NCBI RefSeq assembly: GCF_027943255.1
Contig: NC_072897.1
Location: 42,754,044 to 42,818,043 of the forward strand
Source of the DNA: Anastrepha obliqua
Taxonomy: Eukaryota > Arthropoda > Insecta > Diptera > Tephritidae
DNA length: 64,000 bases
Reading direction: 5' to 3'
Shown here: one piece after another, positions 44,189 through 53,958 of the stretch
How the letters are laid out: every line of letters begins with the position of its first letter
How positions within the stretch are numbered: the first letter of the stretch is position 1
Notes under the pieces: generated by a model
The model's database searches: none
What the model was told of the DNA's origin: nothing
What the model saw: the letters and a program-made list of their open reading frames with translations, nothing else
Program-made: the position numbers and the translations under genes

Positions 44189-46609
44189 ATGTCGGATAAA
44201 CCATCGACTTCAAGTCATTCAAGTAGAAGATCTGTGAAAAATTTGAATAACATTGATTTGATCGGCAACACTGCGCATCAGATCACGGGCGCCAAACTTC
44301 CGTGCATCAAACAAGTGTTACAAGTGATGTTCCATAATATGCGATTTGTTGGACTTACTGCAAAAGACAGTGCAAAATTGACCATAAGTGCAGCTGTAAT
44401 ATTTTGGCAACAAGCTCGCATTCCAATTATTAATGATGATAAGTGTGTGAAAAAGCTGATGAAAGTTTACGACCAATGGAAAAACATACAAAGAACTGTC
44501 CCAGATAAAAGGTTAAATGCACAAAAGCAAGTTGCCGAACAATTTACTCAAAATCTTGATGATTTGTTTGATATTGCCATCGGTGATGCGTTGGAAAAAA
44601 TTCGAATTGAAGAGGACAGAGAATTTTTAAAATTGCAAAGACAAAAAGGTCGTCCAGGCTGCATGGTTGGTGTCGATATGAAGTTATATGGGCGAGAAAA
44701 ACGTACGCAAGAACGACAAGAAAAAGAAGAAGCGCGTAAAAGAAAACACGAGGAAGAGATGGCTAGACCTTCAGGTAATTTATTGCAATATGTCATAATT
44801 TCAAAAATCATATTTGATTGTGAATTTTTTCAGATGTCGTGAATTGTGATGATGAAGATGCTGAAATGCCATTTTGTGAAACGATTGATGAAGAAAATGA
44901 ACCGATTGACGATGACTGGGAACCAGAGAAAGTAGCTGGTAACGCAACATCCGCCAAAAAAAGAGGCCGAAAAGAATTCATCACAGCAAGATTGGCTGCT
45001 GCACTTGATAATGCTAAAGTTTCGGATGGTATGGCCGTGCATATCCTCATTGCAGCTGCTGAAGCATTTGGAATACGGGCTGAAGAGTTAGCTATCAACC
45101 GTTCAACTATTCATCGCGCTCGCCTGGAACATCGATTGGAAGATACAAAAGATGTGATGGCTCGGTTTCCCGACAACGTAATTAAAGCTTCAGCTTATAT
45201 TTAATTTTTATTGGGTTTTCAATTTTTCATTTTAAAATAAATTTTTTTAGATAAATACCGTTGGATCATTAGTTGTTCATTGGGATGGCAAACTACTACA
45301 AGATTTGATTGGTAGACTCAAAGTTGAGCGCATAGCAGTTCTTGTGAGCTACAATGGGACATCCAAGTTCCTCGGAGCACCGAAAATTGAATCGTCAAGT
45401 GAAGAACACATTGCTGCTGCGGTTCACGAGACATTAGTTAAATGGAACATTGCGGAGTACGTGCAAGGCAAATGTTTTGACACAACTTCAAGTAATATCG
45501 GCACAGAAAAAGGAGCTAGTGTACTCTTGGAAAAGAAACTAAAGCGTCAGTTGTTAGATTTATCGTGTCGACATCATGTTTACGAGATTCTTCTGTCGAG
45601 CGTTTTTGAGGTCAAATTATCACCTAGCTCGGCACCAGAAGTTCTAATTTTTGAAAGATTTGCCAAGTCTTGGACAAGTTACGATTTGGATTCGTTTTGC
45701 AGTGGTCTCAACGAAAAAATGGTTCTTTTGCAAATTGATCAAGTTGAACAAGAGAACATCAAAAAATTTTGTTTTGATCAGTTGACAAAGAATCAAATTC
45801 GAGACGATTATAAAGAGTTTCTCGAATTGGTTCTTACATTTCTTGGAGCAGGACCGTTCAACTTCCGTACACCAGGACCAACGAGTAACGCTCGATGGAT
45901 GGCAAAAGCTATTTATTGCTTGAAGATTTTCTTATTTCGACAACAATTTCAGCTTACAAAAAGAGAAGCGAATGGTTTGCGCGATATTTGCATTTTTCTC
46001 ATCAAACTTTATATCAAGCCATGGTTCAGATGTACGAATGCTATAGCTGCTCCTCTCCAAGATTTGAACTTCGTTAAGGCTGCTGTTCAATACGATCAAA
46101 CTGATTCTGCAATCTCAAAGGCAGTTACAAAAAAATTGACTCATCATTTATGGTATTTGTCGGAAGAATTGGTAGCCCTAGCTTTCTTCGATTCAGATGT
46201 GTCTCACGAAGAGAAACGCCAAATGGTTGAAAAATTACAATCCAAAGAGCCAGTTGTGAAATTAAAAAACGGTCGAACATATACTAATTTATCAACATTT
46301 GAAAATTACACTTTGAAAGATTTCGTTTCAGAAAATACGAAGAAATTTTTCAACCGCTTTGGTTTGTCAACAACGTTTTTAGAGTTTGACCCATCGACTT
46401 GGGAAACGGCATTTGATTACGAAGAAGGTTGGACTTTTTGTCAAAATTTGTTTGTTGTTAATGATACAGCTGAAAGAGGCATCAAATTTATAAAAGATTT
46501 TAACAGAATTTTGACGAACGACGAAGAAGAACTCCAATTAGTGTTGCAGTTTGTGCAATCATATCGCGAAAAATTCCGTTCCTATAAGAAATCTGACTTG
46601 ACACTCTGA
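44189..46609 (+). CDS. hAT-like transposase, three exons, 762 residues
   Basis: Exons 44189-44774, 44834-45177 and 45251-46609 (2,289 nt, divisible by three) with GT-AG introns of 59 and 73 bp. I chose the ATG at 44189 (context atcaccATG); the frame is open upstream to 44090, so an N-terminal extension is possible. Residues 1-195 are basic with a helical, charged end (REKRTQERQEKEEARKRKHE). Exon 2 is acidic, then 'GRKEFITARLAAALDNAKVS'. Exon 3 has 'VVHWDGKLLQDL' (Asp322), 'GKCFDTTSSNIGTEKGAS' (Asp387), 'LDLSCRHHVYEILL' (C416-x2-H419), 'GPTSNARWMAKAIYCLKIFL' and 'NDTAERGIKFIKDFN' (Glu718), which I propose as the D, D, C-x2-H and E positions of a hAT-type RNase H fold. No BED finger seen. The same motif order occurs in the transposase at 10.6-12.9 kb. 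Assigning the catalytic residues is inference. Confidence 0.8.
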
Positions 46610-46648
46610 ACTTTAGTGAGTTTATTTAACACACTTACTAGAAAATGT

Positions 46649-46878
46649 AAAAAAAAGCAACAACCATGAGCAAAAAAATACAGAATAAAGTAAAAAAGTG
46701 AAAAAATCGCCTTTTTTACACCTATTAGTGGATCTTTCAGATATAAGCGATTTCCGGGTCCATCAAATGAAGCCCGATCGGCTTCAAACTTTGCAGTTAT
46801 TTTTTTTACACCAAAAGGAAAAAAATTAGACCCGGTGAACGATGATCTAGTAACTTTCCCAAAATAAGGACACCCCTA
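46649..46878 (-). repeat. right TIR (about 230 bp)
   Basis: Complement of 43505-43735, ending ...GGACACCCCTA at 46878, followed by atatatat. Confidence 0.88.
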
Positions 46879-46889
46879 ATATATATGTA

Positions 46890-47290
46890 TATATTTTTTT
46901 TTTATTGACAATTGTATTTACAGTCAACTATAAAATACAATAAGCTTATAGCTATGGCTACTGTGGCCTTAAGCTTATATACTGGATGTGTATATATGTG
47001 TATGTAGAGTGTTGGCTAAATTTCATTTAAGATATTACAATATTTTAAATAGCTTATAAGTTTAAAATTGTTCTCTGTAGAATTGTTTAAAAGTAGATCA
47101 GTAGGTTCTGTGTTGTTTAATGATTTTCTGTGGTTTGTAAAATGTGTACAGTCGTCTTGGATGTGTTTGATGTTTGGAGCGGAGGTATTGCAGTATTTGC
47201 AGATATTTACGTCTTTTTTATTAGATATTCATGTGTTAGTCGTGTGTGTCCAAGCCGTAGTCTAATTATTTTTGTTATTTCCCTTCTAGT
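46890..47290 (-). pseudogene. second I-type LINE, 3' end
   Basis: Reverse strand: 'TRREITKIIRLRLGHTRLTH' near the top, then a C-terminal cluster (CKYC...H...C in decayed frame) and a 3' UTR ending in a T-run on the forward strand near 46893-46903, the poly(A) tail of a reverse-strand LINE. The other piece of this LINE starts at 50393. The Tc1-like element lies between. Confidence 0.75.
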
Positions 47291-47299
47291 TACAGAGGG

Positions 47300-47489
47300 T
47301 GGCTAAATTATTATACTCAAACACAATTTTCTTCGGTTTTTTAGCGTCCAATTTTTTCTTAATGTTTCGAACGCTGGACTGCGAAACATTTAGTAACTCA
47401 GCTATTTGACGCTGGGAATATTCACAATGTTCTAACATTGTGGAAATTTTTGCTTTTTTAGTTTGTGTGAGGTCAGTACACTTCCCCAT
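47300..47489 (-). pseudogene. Tc1-like transposase, N-terminal HTH only
   Basis: MGKCTDLTQTKKAKISTMLE and 'CEYSQRQIAELLNVSQSSVR' then 'NIKKKLDAKK': the paired-like HTH of Tc1-type transposases. The frame runs straight into the left TIR after about 60 codons, so the catalytic domain was deleted. Confidence 0.85.
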
Positions 47490-47925
47490 CTCTACAAGGC
47501 AAAATTTTCAATTTATTTCTATAAAAACCCAATTAATAAATAAGAAAACTAGAAATCATCAAAAAAATATGAGTATATAACATAATAAGAACCCAATATT
47601 TTTTCTCAAAAACCACACCCGCAAAAAAAAAGCTTGCACTTTGAAAATTTGAACAGACACTGTCACTAACGTCTGTCAAATATGAAACAATAGAAAAAAC
47701 AAAAAACATAAGTAATTCCAGTTCACGTACAGTGTTATCAGATGTGTACGTAATGGCCCCTATTATGAGTTAGATTCGATCTTCGATATTCGCTGGTTGT
47801 CGAAGAACGAAAATCGAATGTCAATTTGGTATTATGAGCGGTGCAACCCTATCGAAATTTTCGTTGTTTACCGAATTTAGAGTCGAATGCAATTTTGCTT
47901 TCGTATTGTAGGAAAATTAGTTAAA

Positions 47926-48290
47926 ATGTAAGTTGTTTGCGATTATTTATTGTTTTATAGTAACCAAATAATAAACATATGTATATTCATTTTGTTAATT
48001 TTATGCAGGTCGAAAGTCGTAAGTACCAAACAGCAATTAGAAAGGCTGATTGCATTAATGGAAGAGAATCCACAATTCGCAAAAGGGATTTACACAAAAG
48101 TTCAAGCAGCAAAAAAAAAATGGAAGGAGCTTACAACGGAGCTGAATTGATTGGGACCACCAGTTAGAACGGCAGCAAAATGGATTAAGGTTAATAATGG
48201 ATTTTTTGTGACGTTTATAGAAACACATTTTTATTTTCCTTTGGCAGGTATGGGCTGCTGAATGACGAATATTTGAATAAGGAAAATTTA
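47926..48290 (+). pseudogene. Harbinger Myb/SANT-like DNA-binding protein
   Basis: The start codon is split by an intron: AT at 47926-47927, intron 47928-48008 (gtaagt...atgcag), then G TCG AAA. Exon 2 reads 'STKQQLERLIALMEENPQFA' and 'KVQAAKKKWKELTTELN', then a TGA, then LGPPVRTAAKWIK. A second intron at 48190-48247 leads into VWAAE and decays. The pattern '..W.eLt..LN.lGPP.R....W.kvW' is the Myb/SANT-like domain of Harbinger accessory proteins, which help the transposase into the nucleus and onto the TIRs. The in-frame TGA before LGPP and frame loss after VWAAE make it non-functional. Confidence 0.75.
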
Positions 48291-48351
48291 TAGCAAAAAT
48301 AAAAAAGAAACTATGGCGTAAAGGTTTTTATTTAATACTTTTTAGTTTTTT

Positions 48352-48980
48352 TCATGATATTCTAAGAATTTCATTTCTTATGTTTTCTGCTTCTCCGTTA
48401 TTTGACTCCACTTCAATATCTCCAGCATCGTTGAAGGTCTCATCGGATAACTCTTCATCCGGAGCTTGAATATTGTAAAGCAGACAAATGTTGTGCAAAG
48501 CTGCACACACATTAATAATTTGTGTTGTTTTTTTTGGAGAATAGTGGAGAGCTCTTGCCTGCAACAAACATCTAAATCGGTTTTTCAAGACTCCAATTTT
48601 TCTCTCAATGCTACTTCTCGCTTTAGCATGTTGTTTGTTGTATGTCCTTTGCGGAGACCCTTCCTCAGAGTTTCTGAACGGCGTCATTAAATATGGTTTT
48701 AGAGCATATCCAGCATCACCTGAGACAGACAAAAATTATTAAAAACGGAAATTCAATTGGTGTTTATTACATACCGAGGAGCCAAGTATTGCGACAACCA
48801 TTGAGATGTTGCTCCTCTAAATGCCCTTTCAATGGCGACATGTTGAAAGCCATAGAATCATGAGTAGCTCCTGGATTTTTCACATTTATATAAGTTATTT
48901 TCATTGTATGATCACAAACATAAAATTTACATTATTCACATTGAGATGAATCGTCGAACCACAACTCCGTTGTACTCATT
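48352..48980 (-). pseudogene. Harbinger DDE transposase, C-terminal exons
   Basis: Exon on the reverse strand from about 48905: 'NVKNPGATHDSMAFNMSPLK' and 'HLEEQHLNGCRNTWLLG', then an intron of 55 bp (48720-48774; gtatgt...ctcag), then 'GDAGYALKPYLMTPF', 'TYNKQHAKARSSIERKIGVL', 'KNRFRCLLQARALHYSPKKT' and 'IINVCAALHNICLLYNI', stop at 48352. The Asp of GDAGY and the Glu of SSIERKIG are the second and third catalytic residues of Harbinger (DDE_4-type) transposases. The first Asp and the N-terminus are missing; upstream similarity fades by about 48980. Confidence 0.87.
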
Positions 48981-49097
48981 TTCACAAAAAATACTTTTTT
49001 AACTTAAAAATGTTGTTAACAAAGAGTTTCAATACAACCGCTTTTTCTTTTATTTTGATTTGCTGTATCAGCTGAGAAAAAATTATATATTGTAAAT

Positions 49098-50144
49098 GGG
49101 TAAGACTCCGTCAGAAAATATGAGATTTGCAAGTGGTCTTTCGATTTCTTTGAAACTTTGGGAAATATTAGTTCTAGGTAAGATACATTCAAGCCTAAAA
49201 GGATTTTGAAAAATTTTCAAAATTGAGTCATCTACGCCATGTTGAATATCGGGACCGTGTTTTTTCAAAAATCAATATTTCTTGAACCGGTGGATGGATT
49301 TCAATGCAATTTACAGACAATATAGAAACAAATAAGTAGTTTAAATTAGTATTATGTAAAAAAAAAATTTCGAAATTTTGACCAAAAAAAAGTCAAAAAA
49401 TTTTTTTGAATCAATTTTTAGTTGATTTGGCCACTTTTTTAGATTTTCTGTTATACACGTAACGATTCCTTATGATTTAACCTTTATTTTGAAAAAAAAA
49501 ATTTTATGGTGTCTATAATAGTTCTCGAGATATTGCGATTTTAGTGGAAGCGAACACCGTGAATTTCGCGGTTACGCAGCGCAGGAGTAGAAAAACGCGC
49601 ACAGACCTGCAGCAGTCTGCTCCAGTCACTTCATACAGGAACACATAACGCAGCGCGAACCGTGCGTGCGTACGCGAAAGTGCGTGCGCGCTTCCACTAA
49701 AATCGCAATATCTCGAGAACTATTATAGACACCATAAATTTTTTTTTTTTCAAAATAAAGGTTAAATCATAAGGAATCGTTACGTGTATAACAGAAAATC
49801 TAAAAAAGTGGCCAAATCAACTAAAAATTGATTCAAAAAAATTTTTTGACTTTTTTTTGGTCAAAATTTCGAAATTTTTTTTTTACATAATACTAATTTA
49901 AACTACTTATTTGTTTCTATATTGTCTGTAAATTGCATTGAAATCCATCCACCGGTTCAAGAAATATTGATTTTTGAAAAAACACGGTCCCGATATTCAA
50001 CATGGCGTAGATGACTCAATTTTGAAAATTTTTCAAAATCCTTTTAGGCTTGAATGTATCTTACCTAGAACTAATATTTCCCAAAGTTTCAAAGAAATCG
50101 AAAGACCACTTGCAAATCTCATATTTTCTGACGGAGTCTTACCC
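49098..50144. mobile_element. foldback element, second family (GGGTAAG ends, TSD aaat)
   Basis: A 1,047-bp palindrome with arms of about 460 bp starting GGGTAAGACTCCGTCAGAAA and a GC-richer loop (about 49560-49690) that itself has 'cgtgcgtgcgtacgcg'. AAAT lies directly outside both ends (49094-49097 and 50145-50148). The matching reverse and forward frames of about 60 codons (49083-49268 and 49974-50195) come from the palindrome and are not genes. It lies inside the Harbinger element, upstream of its remaining transposase exons. Confidence 0.87.
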
Positions 50145-50392
50145 AAATGCGTCAAGCGATCGAAATTCACAATAGTCCTATTCTTCAGCGAATGAGCACC
50201 ATAATACCAAATGAAAATTCGTTCGATCAGCACTTTCGACTACAGTCGAAGATCGAATGTTGCTCATAATAAGGGCCAATGATTCAAAACCAAAAATTGT
50301 ATAACTACTACCCTATAAAATAAGTTATCGCTAGATCTTTTTACATTATTTAAAAAAATGATTTGAGTGTAATAATTTGGCCACCCTCTGTA

Positions 50393-51440
50393 TGTTAGTA
50401 TTATGTGTAAATGTGCGTTCATTGATTGCTTGTTTCATTGGGTTAACAAATTTGTACCAGCTTGTTGTTTGTTCGAATGTGGAGTGTTGTTTATTTTGGA
50501 ATATTTTTGTGGGGGGTTTGCAGGGTTCAATCCCGTCCCCCAGACGAAGTTTTAAAAAAATTTTGACATGACTCGATATGACAAAAAAAAATAGGCACTG
50601 CAACAAAAGTTCGAACCCCCCCTAAATCTGAGGGTCTGCGCACGGGCCTGAGGCAAGCCTTTGCTAATTAATATTTTATCATTGTATATAACGCTGAAGC
50701 TTGTTTGGTTTGCGCTTTTTGAACCGTCTATGGAGATTAGTTTGAAGTTTTTGTTATAAGTTTGTTGATTAACTCTGAGAAGAGTTTTTGAAATATTGTT
50801 GAGGGCGTATTGTTCCACTGGTGGAGTGATGTATCTATGGCATTGAAAGGTAGCTGCCATCCAGGAAATCGGGTGATGGTCTTAGGTTTATTATAATTCC
50901 AGTAATTTTTCTATTATACGATTGATTGTTGATTGAATTTTGTGCTTTCGTTTAAAAATTATTATTTTGTGTGTTAGTTTGGAAAGTGTTGACTGGTCAC
51001 TAACGATTAAATTTTTGCAAAGTTTTGTTGTGGCAAACTCCCTCATTTGTGTTAACGGTGGTATGCCTGTTTCGAACGTCATATTGCGGATCGGTGTAGC
51101 ATGGTATGCGCCTAAGGCGGTTCGTATAGCAGACTTTAGTAATGAGTGCAGTTTGTTGATATTTGATTTAAGTGCCAAAAAGGTATAATCCATAATAAAT
51201 TTTTGATACGATTAAAGATTTGGTAACGGCAATGATTGAATTAGTGTTAGAGTTGAGTTTTGGGCTTGAAAGACATTTTATTATGTTCAAACGTTTATTT
51301 AGTGAGTTGACAAGTTTTGAAATGTGGGGTTCCCATCTATGTCTTTTATTAAATTCGATACCTAATATTTTTAAGTTTTCGGCGTTGTTTATTGTAAAGT
51401 TGTTGCGTGTGATATTTGAATGACAGTTTTTTTTCTGCAT
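50393..51440 (-). pseudogene. second I-type LINE, post-RT region and RNase H start
   Basis: From 51440 leftwards: 'NAENLKILGIEFNKRHRWEP', 'IIKCLSSPKLNSNTNSIIAV', 'KSLIVSKIYYGLYLFG', then 'LLKSAIRTALGAYHATPIRN', 'MTFETGIPPLTQMREFATTK', and an RNase H start 'KNFKLISIDGSKSANQTSFS'. From 50550 to 50393 'FEQTTSWYKFVNPMKQAINE' leads to the Tc1 junction. Frameshifts and a deletion in the RNase H core make it inactive. RT is absent, and the LINE is cut near 51440. Confidence 0.82.
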
Positions 51441-52104
51441 ATGTATATGTGTTTACTTTTTAACACACTTTTATTAGCTCGGGTTGTATGTATGTATGTA
51501 TGTATGAATGAATATAACGGAATCTTTGAGCTTAATTTTCACTGGCTTCTAAAAATCTGATCGACTTGGAATTTTGCACACCTATCAAGGACCGATGACA
51601 ATGCAATAATTTGATACAAGTTTTCCATTATCCTTATAAGGATTGCCAGGATTAATACAATATTTTCTTTTTTAGATCTTCTGTAGAAGAGTACGAAAAA
51701 CAGAGCTAACGCGCCGTCTGCGCATGCCTGCACTCTCCGAGTTACTCTTACTGATTTCGGGAGTCTACGACTTACTCTTTCGAATTTGAACTTGCTCGGG
51801 CACGCGGCACTGCAGTACGAATAGAAGGCTAGAACGTTTTCAGGGTAGTTGCATTCTCACTTTGTATAGTCTTTACACATGCGTAGATACTAAAAGTCTC
51901 ATACACGCAAATTTACTCTATTCAATTTTCATATAAGATGAAATAATTTTCATATAAGATGTAATTTTGTTAGTTACAATAAAATAATCAAAACATAAAT
52001 TTTGAAATTATTTTACGGAACAAAATTTTATCGATTAAAGTATATTACAATTCACAACAAAAATGAACTAAAAAAACCAAACTGGAACTTTACATCTAGT
52101 TTTG
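51441..52104. other. no recognisable gene; short (TATG)n
   Basis: Contains tatgtatgtatgtatg at about 51487-51505 and otherwise unfamiliar AT-rich sequence. Confidence 0.5.
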
Positions 52105-52765
52105 ATTGTGTCAATATAATCCACTGTCTCCTTTTTCTGTGCTGAGAGTATCTATTGTGTGTCAAGGCCAATGCTGGCCTTTCTTTGGACATATAGTCGG
52201 TAAAGAAGAAATTAAATATAACACAATTAAATCGGACTATAAATCACTGACTAAATGAAAACAATAATTTTCATTCAGAAGAACTAGGCTCGACCTTCAA
52301 TCAATGATATATATGGGAAAAAGTATGTAACATATTGATTATGTCAGTATATTTTGTTGTTACCTCTCCGTTTCAGGAGTGGGGTAGCCGTTCCTCAGGC
52401 TCTCTCCACGAAATAAGTTCTTCATCCCGATTACTTCTTTATCACGGCCGATAACTGCATAGCTTTAGACTCACAGTTGATAAGAAAGGAATGAAATATA
52501 AAACGAATATATCGAATCATTAATTCACTGACTGCAATGATAACAATATTTTTCATTCATAAAAACGAATCTCGCCCTTTAATTAACTATTTAATGGAAA
52601 AAAGTCTGTTGAATGTTAATTATGTCAGTATAATCTGTTGTTATCTTTATATTTCGGGAGTGGGTAATTTGCGCGCCCGTTTCTCGAAGTTCTCCCTTCC
52701 GATTACTTCTGTATGAAGGCCGATAGCTGCATAGCTTTGGATTTTCAATCGATAAAAAAGAATTT
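52105..52765. repeat. degenerate tandem repeat, about 280-bp unit
   Basis: Three successive starts resembling 'gtcagtataatctgttgtta' at about 52110, 52343 and 52624. Between them occur 'ccgattacttctttatcacg' / 'ccgattacttctgtatgaag', 'gataactgcatagctttaga' / 'gatagctgcatagctttgga' and 'cactgactgcaatgataaca'-type blocks in the same order. Spacing is 281 bases for the best pair and about 233 for the first. The third unit is partial. Non-coding, satellite-like. Confidence 0.75.
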
Positions 52766-53166
52766 TAGGATTCCAAAATAGCAATCGGAACCCGTCATAC
52801 ACAGATTTTTTCACGTAAACTTATAAAAAATCAATGACTTAACATAACCAAACTTTAAATTTTTACATTAAGTAAAGTGTTAGGAAGTTAAAAAGTAAAA
52901 ATTTCCCGCGTGCGCAATGGCCTGCGCAGCACTCACACTAGGGAGTTTGAGCCTGTCCGTACAGGTTCATTCCTGCAACTGACGCGTCGGCCGCTACGAA
53001 CTATCCGCCGCCGCCTGAGTCCACGTAATCTAACACTTTCTTTATAGTGACTCTTCGCGTCGGCGATATATATATGGAAAGGTGAAATATTTAGAGCATC
53101 ACAATCGACATAGGTTAGAGTTGGACTGTATAGGTTATACTTGTGCTGACCATCATATCTAGTCGT
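52766..53166. other. no recognisable gene
   Basis: A GC-richer patch (about 52905-53060, with 'cgtcggccgctacgaactat') in AT-rich DNA. I see no frame or repeat I can assign. Confidence 0.45.
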
Positions 53167-53309
53167 GAAAATAAAAAATAGTTTAAAAAAAACTAAAAAA
53201 CACGCTTTTATTGCTAATCGAACTAAAAAGTAGAAAATAAAAAATAGTTAAAAAAAACTAAAAAACACGCTTTTATTGCTAATCGAACTAAAAAGTAGAA
53301 AATAAATTT
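53167..53309. repeat. 66-bp tandem duplication related to the DD41D element end
   Basis: Two full units and a short start of a third. Each has 'aactaaaaaacacgctttta' followed by 'ttgctaatcgaactaaaaag'. The complement of the core occurs at 21790-21840 beside the DD41D transposase, so this is likely a multiplied terminal fragment of that family. Confidence 0.75.
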
Positions 53310-53493
53310 TAATGACAAAGAGACCTATAATGAAGTAATAGCAAATCGAACGATCAGTCATAGTCAACTACCTCAGAACAGAATTATAACAAAAATTAAG
53401 ATACAAATAGAATAACTCAAATTAGAGTTAAAAGCGTGGGATGCATTTTGCTTCACTTTCATAACCCTCTGTACATAGGTAGTTGCCAAAAGA

Positions 53494-53958
53494 ATGATTG
53501 TAATATTTACTAATATGAAAGACATTGCAAATCGTGGCAAAATTGAAGACGAAGCATTAATACAATATGTTATTGATGGAATTAACGATTTGACAGTAAA
53601 CAAAACGATATTGTATGGTGCAAAAAAGTTGTATGACTTCAAAGATAAACTTAAATGTTATGAAATGATGTGTTTACAAAGCAAATCAAAAGCAAAACAA
53701 ATGGTGAAAACAAATATAAGCCAGTGTGAACGAAAAGAAGTGCAATGCTACAACTGTGGTGGAAGAGGCAATGTATCAAGCAGTTGCAAAGATAAAGAAA
53801 AGGGTAAAAAATGTTTCAAATGCAATCGGTTCTCACATATTTTGGCAAATTGTGATAAAAATAAAAAAGACGAAACAAATTCAAAAGCAAACGCGCATCA
53901 AATTATACTTAAGCGCGATTTTTCATACAGGAATGTTAAAATTGGTGACAAATATTAA
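53494..53958 (+). pseudogene. gypsy-type Gag, C-terminal part with two zinc knuckles
   Basis: 'IEDEALIQYVIDGINDLTVN' is typical of the end of a gypsy capsid. Two knuckles follow: C-YN-C-GGRG-N-VSSS-C, whose His is replaced by Asn, and C-FK-C-NRFS-H-ILAN-C, a complete CCHC. Gag normally binds the element RNA through them. The N-terminal part of Gag and the 5' LTR are not recognisable to the left, so the element is 5'-truncated near 53480. Confidence 0.82.

Larger units (their letters stand above)
43505..46878 (+). mobile_element. hAT-like DNA transposon, apparently intact
   Basis: 3,374 bp, bounded by TAGGGGTGTCCTTATTTTGG and its complement, with TIRs of about 230 bp (43505-43735 and 46649-46878) differing at only a few positions, and an 8-bp target duplication. 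The 5'-TAGGG start and 8-bp TSD are hAT hallmarks; long TIRs are not. It carries one gene with three exons and no stop or frameshift. Nearly identical arms plus an open gene point to a young insertion. Confidence 0.9.
47755..50277. mobile_element. PIF/Harbinger element, internally decayed
   Basis: Ends GGCCCCTATTATGAG (47755) and the complement GGCCCTTATTATGAG (50277), flanked by AAT on both sides (47752-47754 and 50278-50280), the 3-bp duplication size of PIF/Harbinger. It carries the two expected genes, a MADF/Myb-like protein and a DDE transposase, in convergent orientation. The transposase is shortened by a deletion associated with the foldback at 49098. Confidence 0.88.
47293..50390 (-). 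mobile_element. Tc1-like element (TA target), host of further insertions
   Basis: Left end CAGAGGGTGGCTAAATTATT at 47293; the complement of the right end is CAGAGGGTGGCCAAATTATT at 50390. Both are flanked by TA (47291-47292 and 50391-50392). The TIR continues as '(T/C)ACTCAAA'. Without the Harbinger insertion inside it, only about 570 bp remain, so it was already a short deletion derivative. Removing it restores the I-LINE reading TNI|TRREITKII. Confidence 0.9.

Noticed and set aside
49083..50195. Matching frames of about 60-73 codons at both ends of this interval
   Set aside because: Arms of the second foldback element; same argument.
53167..53309. CRISPR-like direct repeats
   Set aside because: Adjacent units without variable spacers, related to a transposon end, in a eukaryotic sequence.
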